Assembly (NCBI GenBank): GCA_044361535.1 | Contig: JBIKIQ010000005.1 | Coordinates: 124,001-188,000, forward strand | DNA from: UBA952 sp044361535 | Lineage (GTDB): Bacteria > Bacteroidota > Bacteroidia > Flavobacteriales_D > Crocinitomicaceae | Direction of reading: 5' to 3' | Length of the DNA: 64,000 nt | Shown here: positions 43,758-52,029 of the stretch, piece after piece | Layout of the letters: each line of letters opens with the position of its first letter | Numbering within the stretch: position 1 is the first letter of the stretch | The notes under the pieces: generated by a model | What the model saw: only the letters and a program-made list of their open reading frames with translations | Databases searched by the model: none | Told to the model about the DNA's origin: nothing | Position numbers and translations under genes: made by a program

Positions 43758-45155
43758 ATGGACTACAGAATTGAAAAAGACACCATGGGTGAGGTAAAGG
43801 TTCCGTCACACAGATATTGGGGTGCACAAACAGAAAGATCTCGAAATAATTTTAAGATCGGACCAGAAGGATCTATGCCAATTGAAATAATTTATGCATT
43901 CGGTTATTTGAAAAAAGCAGCCGCTCATGCAAATTGTGAATTGGGAGTGCTTACTGCTGAGAAAAGAGATTTAATTTCTATTGTATGTGATGAAATTATA
44001 GAAAAAAAACATGATCAAGAGTTTCCTTTGGTAATTTGGCAAACTGGCTCTGGTACCCAATCAAATATGAATTGCAATGAAGTTATTGCAAATCGCGCTC
44101 ATGTTATACAAGGTGGATCATTAAACGATGAAGAAAAAGTTCTGAATCCGAATGATGATGTCAATAAATCACAATCATCAAACGATACTTATCCCACAGC
44201 TATGCATATTGCTGCTTATAAATTAACTGTTGATGTTACCTTACCAGGATTACGTAAGCTTAGGGATACTTTGCAACAAAAAGTTATAGAGTTTAAAGAT
44301 GTTGTTAAAACAGGTAGAACCCACTTCATGGATGCGACACCACTAACACTAGGGCAAGAATTTAGTGGTTACGTTACTCAAATAGAAAATTCGATAAGAG
44401 CCATAAATAATGCTTTGGAAATGGTAGCTGAATTAGCGCTTGGAGGAACTGCTGTTGGAACTGGACTAAATACACCAAAAGGATATGATGTTTTGGTGGC
44501 AAAAAAAATAGCTGAGTTTACTGGACTTCCATTTGTAACAGCAAAAAATAAATTCGAAGCATTAGCTGCTCATGACGCAATGGTGGAATTGTCTGGTGCA
44601 CTTAAAAGAAGCGCTGTATCATTAATGAAAATTGCTAACGACATTCGTATGCTGTCCTCAGGTCCGCGTTGTGGTATCGGTGAAATAATAATACCAGACA
44701 ATGAACCTGGTTCTTCAATCATGCCTGGAAAAGTTAATCCTACACAGCCAGAAGCACTAACAATGGTTTGCGCCCAGGTGATGGGGAACGATATGGCTGT
44801 ATCTGTAGCTGGTTCAAATGGTCATTTTGAGTTAAATGTGTTTAAGCCAGTCATAGCCTACAATGTTTTACAGTCAGCAAGACTAATTGGCGATGCATGT
44901 GTTTCTTTTACAGATAATTGTGCAAATGGAATTCAGGCTAATTTACCTGAAGTCAAAAAGCATTTAGATAATTCTCTCATGCTGGTTACTGCATTAAACA
45001 CTAAAATCGGTTATTACAAAGCAGCTGAAATAGCTAAATACGCTCATAAAAATGGCACCACTTTGAAAGAGGCAGCAGTTGGATTGGGTCATGTTACATC
45101 TGAAGAATATGACTTATATGTTGATCCTTCAAAAATGATAGGTTCTTTGGAATAA
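43758..45155 (+). CDS. fumC: Fumarase, class II
   Basis: The 465-residue enzyme hydrates fumarate to malate in the TCA cycle. It is the oxygen-stable class II type with GTMGEVKVP-like front (DTMGEVKVPSHRYWGAQTERS), SGTQSNMNCNEV, KSQSSNDTYPTAMHI, KTGRTHFMDATPL and the superfamily signature GSSIMPGKVNPTQPEA. Length fits. It is a single-gene unit with a promoter-like box and a terminator hairpin at 45177. Confidence 0.97.
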   Translation: MDYRIEKDTMGEVKVPSHRYWGAQTERSRNNFKIGPEGSMPIEIIYAFGYLKKAAAHANCELGVLTAEKRDLISIVCDEIIEKKHDQEFPLVIWQTGSGTQSNMNCNEVIANRAHVIQGGSLNDEEKVLNPNDDVNKSQSSNDTYPTAMHIAAYKLTVDVTLPGLRKLRDTLQQKVIEFKDVVKTGRTHFMDATPLTLGQEFSGYVTQIENSIRAINNALEMVAELALGGTAVGTGLNTPKGYDVLVAKKIAEFTGLPFVTAKNKFEALAAHDAMVELSGALKRSAVSLMKIANDIRMLSSGPRCGIGEIIIPDNEPGSSIMPGKVNPTQPEALTMVCAQVMGNDMAVSVAGSNGHFELNVFKPVIAYNVLQSARLIGDACVSFTDNCANGIQANLPEVKKHLDNSLMLVTALNTKIGYYKAAEIAKYAHKNGTTLKEAAVGLGHVTSEEYDLYVDPSKMIGSLE

Positions 45156-45176
45156 CTATCAAATTAAAAATAGTAT

Positions 45177-45206
45177 AAGGGCTGTCAATTTTTTGATGGC
45201 CTTTTT
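45177..45206 (+). terminator. Terminator of fumC
   Basis: AAGG-C-TGTCAA and TTGAT-GGCCTT form an imperfect stem followed by a T6 run. Confidence 0.7.
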
Positions 45207-45327
45207 TATTTGAAATTTAATTGAATTATGATTTTTTTATACTTTATATGTATGAAAAACTTGGTAAATCATAATCCAAACAACTTCATTCAGTTTATTT
45301 GTAAAAAAGATTTCATTATTTTTACCT

Positions 45328-46251
45328 ATGCTTAGAATTTTGCTTTATTTACATGTTTTATTGATTCTTTTATCTTGTACTAGTGATAAGGTTCAAGAAA
45401 GGGATTATCTAACAAAATATTGTGTAGTTGTTGTCATAGATGGTCCGCGTTATTCTGAAACATGGGGAGATCCTTCCTTTCAACACATTCCATTTTTACA
45501 CAGTTATTTTGAGAATTTGGGGGTTGTGAATACTACCTTTTACAATGCAGGCATTACGAATACTACCAATGGTCATGTGGCACTTACTACAGGATTTTAC
45601 GAAAACAACATAAATAATTCAGGACAAGAACTGCCTTCCTATCATTCTTTTTTTCAAGATTGGGTGAAAAAGAATCCCGTTTTAACCAATAGTGCTTGGA
45701 TAGTTTCAAGTAAGGACAAATTAGAAGTTTTAGGAAATTGTACAGAGGGAAAATGGAAAGATCAACACCAGCCGAGAACTGATTGTGGAGAAAATGGAAA
45801 TTTCACAGGATATAGGAATGACTCGATAACACATGCGCATGCTACTAAAGTTTTGGTTAAATACAAGCCAAATTTGTTATTAATCAATTTAAAAGACCCA
45901 GATTATTATGGTCATGTAAACAACTGGTCGGCTTATTTAAATTCAATTAAAAAAAGTGATGAATATGTATTTCAACTTTGGAATACAATACAACAAGATC
46001 CTGAAATGGCAGGAAAAACAACTCTTTTTGTGACGAATGATCATGGTAGGCACACATCGAACTTTCAACATCACGGGGATGATTGCCAAGGCTGTAGACA
46101 CATCATGTTTTATGCTATGGGGCCAGATTTTAAAAAGAATGTAAAACTATCCGTAAATAGGTCATTAATTGATATTCACGCAACAATTTCAGAACTTATG
46201 AATTTATCAAACTATTCTCAAGGAAATATCATGACTGAGTTATTTAAGTAA
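45328..46251 (+). CDS. Alkaline-phosphatase-fold lipoprotein
   Basis: A 307-residue protein with a lipoprotein signal (LLYLHVLLILLSCTSD). Metal-site patterns of the alkaline phosphatase/sulfatase superfamily are visible: VVVVIDGPRYSETWG (Asp), NAGITNTTNGHVALTTG (a Thr nucleophile region), INLKDPDYYGHVNNW (Asp, His) and FVTNDHGRHTSNFQHHGDD (Asp, His). It might hydrolyse phosphate or sulfate esters, or act as a phosphodiesterase, at the outer surface or periplasm. A Cys-rich stretch DDCQGCRH follows the metal motif. The substrate is unknown. Confidence 0.78.
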   Translation: MLRILLYLHVLLILLSCTSDKVQERDYLTKYCVVVVIDGPRYSETWGDPSFQHIPFLHSYFENLGVVNTTFYNAGITNTTNGHVALTTGFYENNINNSGQELPSYHSFFQDWVKKNPVLTNSAWIVSSKDKLEVLGNCTEGKWKDQHQPRTDCGENGNFTGYRNDSITHAHATKVLVKYKPNLLLINLKDPDYYGHVNNWSAYLNSIKKSDEYVFQLWNTIQQDPEMAGKTTLFVTNDHGRHTSNFQHHGDDCQGCRHIMFYAMGPDFKKNVKLSVNRSLIDIHATISELMNLSNYSQGNIMTELFK

Positions 46252-46348
46252 CCAAGTATTTTATCAATTTATTTATTTATTCACAATTACTTAATAGTCA
46301 ATTAAAAATTATTCTTTCATAATTCTAAATCTTTAGTGATTGCTTTCC

Positions 46349-46378
46349 TTGTTTTTTGCTAATAAACGTGTATTTTCG
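46349..46378 (+). promoter_or_regulatory. Promoter of the CotH protein: TTG-N19-TATTTTCG
   Basis: TTG at 46349-46351 and a one-base variant of TAnnTTTG at 46371-46378 have the standard spacing; the ATG at 46395 follows after 16 bp. Confidence 0.5.
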
Positions 46379-46394
46379 CACAAATATTTATTGC

Positions 46395-49300
46395 ATGAAA
46401 AAATTTATTTCTTTCTTTATTCTAATAACATCTATGCCAGCCTATTTTTCACAGGTTGAGCTAAGCGAAGTGTCGGTAACTAACATTAGTACCATTGCTG
46501 ACGAGGATAATTCCTTTGAAGATTGGTTTGAAATCCGCAATTTAAGCCCTAATGATGTCAATATTAATGGGTATGGATTAAGTGATGATCCGCTGATCCC
46601 ATTTAAATGGTTGTGTCCAAATTATACGTTAACAAGTGGTGAACACAAACTGATTTTTGCAAGTGAAAAAGATAGAATTCCAACAATTGATCATTATGAG
46701 TCAATTATTAATGCTAATCAAACATGGAATTACATTGTTCCAACAATTGAGCCTGATGCAAGTTGGAGATCGCCAGGCGCGGTATTAACCGGATGGTTGA
46801 GTGGAACCGGTGGATTCGGATTTGGGGATGGAGATGATGGTACAACAATAGCAACGGCAACAAGCGTTTATTTAAGAAAAACATTTAACTTGACGAATCC
46901 AAGCGATATAAAACGTTTGATTCTTTACATGGATTACGATGATGGATTTGTTGCATTTATCAATGGGGTTGAAATTGCCCGTGCAAATTTGGGTACAACC
47001 GGGGTATTGACTCCTTTTAATACATTGGCAGCAAGTCATGAGGCAAATGGATATCAAGGTTTGGCAATAGATGCATTTGAAGTTAATTTAACTCAATTAT
47101 CAAATTTATTAGTAAACGGTGAAAATGTCTTGGCCATTCAAGTGCATAATACGGCTGCAAACTCTACTGACTTAACAAGTAACGCTTATTTGGCAGCAGG
47201 TTTTGAAAGTACAACTTTTACCTTCTTACCAACATTGCCTTGGATGAATTTAATTCCGAGTAATGCGTGGCATACAAATTTCACCCTCAATTCGGGAGAT
47301 CAATTGTATTTAACTGCTCCAGGTGGAATTTCTTTAGCTCAAGTTACTATTCCGCTTTTGCCGGTTAATAATTCCTATAATTTTAATTCAACTTCTTGGT
47401 GTATAAGTCCAAATCCTACCCCTGCTGACACCAATGATGCCTCTTGTTTCACAGCTTATTTAAGTAAACCACTTGTTTCAAAGCCTGCTGGTATTTATGC
47501 AACTGGATTCAAAATAGGGCTTTCTAGCGTAGATCCAAATGCACAAATCAGATATACAACAAATGGTGATATTCCAACGGTAAATTCTGCGCTTTATACG
47601 GATTCAATTACAATATCAGCAACTACCATTATTTCAGCGCGTTGTTTTGACCCAGCTAATTTGGTATTACCTAGTTTAGTTGAGAAAAATACGTTTCTAA
47701 TTAACGAAGCGTTAATCGGATTACCTGTAATTTCTATTTCATCAGACTCGTTGAATTTGTATGATACACAAACGGGAATCTATGTTCTTGGTCCCAATGA
47801 TTACAATACAAATTATCCTTATTTCGGGGCGAATTTTTGGGAAGATTGGGAAAGATATTCTTACATAGAGTATTTGGCTACAGACAGTACACAAAAATTC
47901 GAAGGGGCTGTTGGATTGAAAATTCATGGTGGCTGGTCTAGAGCACAACCACAAAAAAGCTTCCGTGTGAAATGTCGAGATGATTATGGGATGAATAAAA
48001 TTAATTTCCCATTAATTCCAGACAAACCTTATATAACTAAATACAAGGATTTTAATCTAAGAAATGGAGGAAATGATTATGGAGGCAGTAGAATGAGAGA
48101 TGCTTTTATGCAACGATTAACTAAGGGCACACATAATGATTACATGGGTTATACTCCTGTCATAGTATTTTTAAATGGACAATATTTTGGAGAATATGAG
48201 CTAAGAGAAACATTAAACAATGACTACGTTGAGAATAATCACGGTTTTCCATCAGACAGCGTAACAGTTCTAACTGAAAATTACTTAGAGGGTTTGCGTG
48301 CAAATGATGGTTCTTTAGACAATTTCTGGCCAATGTACAATGCGATTGTTGCCGCTGACCCAACAAGCCCAACCTTTTACAGTTTGGCTGATTCATTGAT
48401 TGATCTTCAAAATTTCACTGACTATATTGTTGCAGAAACTTATTATGGAAATGGAGATTGGAGTAATACTCAGGCAAATAACATCAAATATTGGCATGTT
48501 CCCGGAGAAAAGTGGAGAATGATGTTAATGGATTTGGATTTTGGATATGGATTGTATGGTCCAACACCCAATGATAACTTTTTAACTCACGCTACAAATA
48601 ATTCATTCGTACACATGGACGTGATTTGCGGAAAACTACTTGCAAATCCTCAATACTTGAATTATTTTATCAATCGTTATGCAGATTTGATTAATACAAC
48701 TTGGCAGCAGAATAATGTTCAAAACATGGGTAATTCAATGATAAATGAAGTGGCACCATGGATTTCGAGACACCATACGAGATGGAGTGGTAACATGAAC
48801 AATTTCTTGAATACAATGACCAATATGCTTAATTGGAATCAAAGTAGAATCACTGGTGCAAGAAATGTTGTTCAAAATCATTTTTCACTTACTGGTCAAG
48901 TTACTTATACACTTGATGTGCAGCCAGCTGGTGCAGGTAGAATTCATATATCTACAATTGAGCCAAGTGAACTTCAATACCCGTGGTCTGGAGTCTATTT
49001 TAGAGGAGTCCCTGTTAAAATAACAGCTGTTCCTAATCCAGGATACACGTTTAGCCACTGGTCGCCTAACTCATTGTTTTCTTCAAATAACTATGCAGCT
49101 GATTTAACAATTAATCCTACAATTAATTCTGCTTTTACAGCTTGGTTTACAGGAAATGCAATTTCAGATGCTATTGAAATAAGCGAAATCATGGTTAATG
49201 CAGAAAATTCAATTGACAGTCGTGATTGGATTGAATTGCATAATAAATTAGGTGTGGAACTGAATATTGGTGGTATGTCTTTATCAGATAGCTCATATTT

Positions 49301-50363
49301 TAACAATTTTACATTCCCATTAAACACAAAAATTCCGGCAAATGGATATATTGTAGTAGCTAATGATACCGCTCTTTTCCATGCTCAATATCCAGCAGTA
49401 ACTTCATTTACCGGTCCATTAGGTTTTTCATTCAATAATACAACGGAAACAATTTTTCTGAAAGACCATAATAACAATCAGATTTTGAATGTAACCTATA
49501 CGACATCAATGCCATGGCCATTAGGAACTGATGGTGATGGAAGAACTTTAGAGTTTGAAGGAGAGCCAAATTCTCTGAATGATCCTTCTGCTTGGTTTGC
49601 TGGTTGTGTCGGAGGATCTCCTGGTGAAGCTTATTTCCCATGTGATTCATCTTTACTCATTACAGAGATTAATTACAAATCCCTAGTTTCTTCAGATGCA
49701 GGTGATTGGTTTGAAATTCATTCTTTATCAAATCAACCGTTAGATTTATCGAATTGGTACGTTACTGATGGTGGGATGAATGTAATTTTCACCTTGCCTG
49801 CTGGAACTGTATTGGATCCAAATGATTATTTGGTTTTTGCAAGGGATCTGTTGTTGTTTTCAAGTATCCACCCAACAATTACAAATGTAGCTGGACCGAC
49901 TGGTATTGCTTTAGGTTCTATTGAAAGTATTCGAATTTATAATTCAGAAAATCGATTGGTTTATTCTGTAAATTATGCAAATCAATCTCCTTGGCCTTTG
50001 GAAGCTGATGGTTTAGGAAAAACAATGGAATTATTATCAACCTCAGGACTTATGTGTGATGGAACTAATTGGTTTGCTGGTTGTCCTGACGGTTCTCCTG
50101 GTGAAGCATATAATCCATTATGTGATCTTGGGTTATCTGATAATGAAATGGATAATATTGTTTTTTATCCAAATCCAGTTACCGATATACTTCATGTAAA
50201 ATTATCTGAAAACGCAAAAGTTCAAGTATTTTCATTAGCAGGAGAACTTTTGATGGAAAATAATTATACGTCAGGTAATGCAGATATAAATATGAATGAC
50301 TTTTCGAGTGGATTATACTTAGTGAAAATACATGGTAAAACCTTCCGAATAGTTAAAAACTAA
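46395..50363 (+). CDS. Giant secreted CotH-kinase/lamin-tail protein, T9SS substrate
   Basis: From the ATG at 46395 the protein has 1322 residues with signal peptide MKKFISFFILITSMPAYFSQ. Domains in order: a lamin-tail domain (ADEDNSFEDWFEIRN); a lectin-like segment (LYMDYDDGFVAFINGVEIAR); a chitobiase C-like domain (IRYTTNGDIPTVNSALYTDS); a CotH spore-coat kinase domain (GLKIHGGWSRAQPQKSFRVK, NLRNGGNDYGGSRMRDAFMQ, MLMDLDFGYGLYG); a beta-repeat (GYTFSHWSP); two more lamin-tail domains (SRDWIELHNK, AGDWFEIHS); and a sorting domain from FYPNPVTDILHV. CotH enzymes phosphorylate proteins; activity here is inferred. The terminator follows at 50381. Confidence 0.88.
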   Translation: MKKFISFFILITSMPAYFSQVELSEVSVTNISTIADEDNSFEDWFEIRNLSPNDVNINGYGLSDDPLIPFKWLCPNYTLTSGEHKLIFASEKDRIPTIDHYESIINANQTWNYIVPTIEPDASWRSPGAVLTGWLSGTGGFGFGDGDDGTTIATATSVYLRKTFNLTNPSDIKRLILYMDYDDGFVAFINGVEIARANLGTTGVLTPFNTLAASHEANGYQGLAIDAFEVNLTQLSNLLVNGENVLAIQVHNTAANSTDLTSNAYLAAGFESTTFTFLPTLPWMNLIPSNAWHTNFTLNSGDQLYLTAPGGISLAQVTIPLLPVNNSYNFNSTSWCISPNPTPADTNDASCFTAYLSKPLVSKPAGIYATGFKIGLSSVDPNAQIRYTTNGDIPTVNSALYTDSITISATTIISARCFDPANLVLPSLVEKNTFLINEALIGLPVISISSDSLNLYDTQTGIYVLGPNDYNTNYPYFGANFWEDWERYSYIEYLATDSTQKFEGAVGLKIHGGWSRAQPQKSFRVKCRDDYGMNKINFPLIPDKPYITKYKDFNLRNGGNDYGGSRMRDAFMQRLTKGTHNDYMGYTPVIVFLNGQYFGEYELRETLNNDYVENNHGFPSDSVTVLTENYLEGLRANDGSLDNFWPMYNAIVAADPTSPTFYSLADSLIDLQNFTDYIVAETYYGNGDWSNTQANNIKYWHVPGEKWRMMLMDLDFGYGLYGPTPNDNFLTHATNNSFVHMDVICGKLLANPQYLNYFINRYADLINTTWQQNNVQNMGNSMINEVAPWISRHHTRWSGNMNNFLNTMTNMLNWNQSRITGARNVVQNHFSLTGQVTYTLDVQPAGAGRIHISTIEPSELQYPWSGVYFRGVPVKITAVPNPGYTFSHWSPNSLFSSNNYAADLTINPTINSAFTAWFTGNAISDAIEISEIMVNAENSIDSRDWIELHNKLGVELNIGGMSLSDSSYFNNFTFPLNTKIPANGYIVVANDTALFHAQYPAVTSFTGPLGFSFNNTTETIFLKDHNNNQILNVTYTTSMPWPLGTDGDGRTLEFEGEPNSLNDPSAWFAGCVGGSPGEAYFPCDSSLLITEINYKSLVSSDAGDWFEIHSLSNQPLDLSNWYVTDGGMNVIFTLPAGTVLDPNDYLVFARDLLLFSSIHPTITNVAGPTGIALGSIESIRIYNSENRLVYSVNYANQSPWPLEADGLGKTMELLSTSGLMCDGTNWFAGCPDGSPGEAYNPLCDLGLSDNEMDNIVFYPNPVTDILHVKLSENAKVQVFSLAGELLMENNYTSGNADINMNDFSSGLYLVKIHGKTFRIVKN

Positions 50364-50380
50364 TTATGAATGATTTCAAA

Positions 50381-50410
50381 ATCCCTTTGGTTTCCAAAGG
50401 GATTTTTTTT
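50381..50410 (+). terminator. Terminator of the CotH protein
   Basis: ATCCCTTTGG (50381-50390) pairs with CCAAAGGGAT (50394-50403), followed by T8. Confidence 0.88.
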
Positions 50411-50447
50411 GTTCTTTTTTTGAATTAAAAGTAGTCTTTGAATTTAT

Positions 50448-51515
50448 TTAATTCCCCGATAAATGAATATGCTCCTTCAAAGATTCATAAACCTGTTGAG
50501 CTATTAATTCAAAAAAATCATCGCTTTCATGGTTTATTTGTACTTTTTCTAATGCCTGATAATAATTCATTCTGTCTGAAAAATCACCTTTCACATTTGC
50601 CAGCGTATATCCGTTTTGAAGAAGTATTAAATTCATAACCAAGCGAGAGGTGCGACCATTTCCATCAATAAATGGATGTATAGTAACTAATCTTTCATGC
50701 ATTTCGGCAGCTAATATAATTGGATGCAACCTTGTTTTATGTAACTCATAAAATAGAAAATAATCTTCCATCATTTTCTCAATCATAAAAGGCTCTGGTG
50801 GAATGTGGGAACTTCCAGAAATGCGAACGGGCACATTTCTATATTTACCTGCATTTCGATTGTCAATCCCCTTTAATATGAGTTGATGCAGTTGCTTTAA
50901 CCGATATGCGTTCAATTCAGTTTTATTCAATACTAAATCTTGGATAAGTGCGATGGCTTCCTTGTGGTTAATGGCTTCTAAATGTTCATTGAGACTCTTA
51001 CCTCCAATCGTAATGCCTTCATTAATAACTAAATGTGTTTCTTGCAGGGTCAAAGTATTTCCTTCTATTCGATTACTTTCAAAGGTATAGGATGTATGGA
51101 AGTACTCTTCCATTTTTTGCAATTGCGTCTGATTAAGTGGTTTGCAAATTTCCCATTGAACTTTTAACGTATCAATGGCTTTTAAAAGATTATTAACGTT
51201 AGGACTGAGTGTAATTACATTGAATTTTTGGTCACTTGTCAAATAACTAACGCGTTCCTCTGCTACATGTAATATTTCTTGTGCCATTTGCGGATATTCC
51301 TTCAATATCTCAACAACTTCATCAACAAGGTATTCTTTCAAGAGTTCTAGAAAACTAATTTCTAAAATAACTGATAATTTTTTTAACTGATTGCGTGTGG
51401 GCTTGCGTTTATTAGCTAATATTCGACTCATCAAACTTGAATCAACTCCTAATTCAGAAGCTAGTTCATTGATTTTGATGTTTTTTTCTTTTCTTTTTTG
51501 ATTAATTAAGTTCAT
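50448..51515 (-). CDS. Fic-domain protein with N-terminal XRE-type HTH
   Basis: A 355-residue protein. Residues 1-60 form an XRE helix-turn-helix (KINELASELGVDSSLMSRILANKRKP). The Fic domain has HPFIDGNGRTSR (His about 280), the catalytic motif of AMP transferases. Ahead of it SNRIEGN matches the class II inhibitory helix with the Ser-x-x-x-Glu pattern, which blocks ATP binding until released. Fic proteins AMPylate other proteins; the fused HTH suggests control of its own expression or of a partner antitoxin gene. No other gene is close enough to form a TA pair. It sits downstream of the GNAT gene on the same strand. Confidence 0.92.
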   Translation of the reverse strand: MNLINQKRKEKNIKINELASELGVDSSLMSRILANKRKPTRNQLKKLSVILEISFLELLKEYLVDEVVEILKEYPQMAQEILHVAEERVSYLTSDQKFNVITLSPNVNNLLKAIDTLKVQWEICKPLNQTQLQKMEEYFHTSYTFESNRIEGNTLTLQETHLVINEGITIGGKSLNEHLEAINHKEAIALIQDLVLNKTELNAYRLKQLHQLILKGIDNRNAGKYRNVPVRISGSSHIPPEPFMIEKMMEDYFLFYELHKTRLHPIILAAEMHERLVTIHPFIDGNGRTSRLVMNLILLQNGYTLANVKGDFSDRMNYYQALEKVQINHESDDFFELIAQQVYESLKEHIHLSGN

Positions 51516-51588
51516 TTGACAAAAATATACATGACAAATTTAGTCATTTTTATTTAATTATTCAACCCCCTTCAATTTTTTCTTCTCC

Positions 51589-52029
51589 CTATCCTCTCAC
51601 TCCTTTCTCGTCTAAGATATTTATAAAATGAAATCCTCTTGGAGCAAAACCCTCATTATAGAACATTTTGTGGGCTTTGTAATTAGATGTATATGAATCT
51701 AATGCCATCATCGTGCAGCTTTGATCTTCCGCTTTATTTCGTAAATAATCAAAAATTAACTTTCCAACTCCTCTAGATCGATGATTTGCAGATACTACAA
51801 TATTATCTAATTCTAAATATTTTCCACACCACAATTTCTTTCCTATCCAAAACCCACTTATTCCCAAGCATTCTTCTCCCTCGAAAACAGCCACTTGACC
51901 ATAATTGTGTGGGAGCATTTCTTGTAAATCTGCCTTGTATTCTTCTTCGGTAAGATGGGGGTACAATTCATTAAGCACATTCAGATGCTTGAGCATTTCA
52001 TCTAACCCATTAAGTTCACGAACAATCAT
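51589..52029 (-). CDS. GNAT-family acetyltransferase
   Basis: A 146-residue N-acetyltransferase with the GNAT core: LDNIVVSANHRSRGVGKLIFDYLRNKA carries the acetyl-CoA binding RxxGxG loop, followed by CTMMALDSYTSNYKAHKMFYNEGF. The N-terminal region (GLDEMLKHLNVLNELYPHLTEEEYKADL) fits the variable part. The ATG overlaps the S9 peptidase stop by 4 bp, so both are cotranslated. The substrate is unknown. Confidence 0.92.
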   Translation of the reverse strand: MIVRELNGLDEMLKHLNVLNELYPHLTEEEYKADLQEMLPHNYGQVAVFEGEECLGISGFWIGKKLWCGKYLELDNIVVSANHRSRGVGKLIFDYLRNKAEDQSCTMMALDSYTSNYKAHKMFYNEGFAPRGFHFINILDEKGVRG

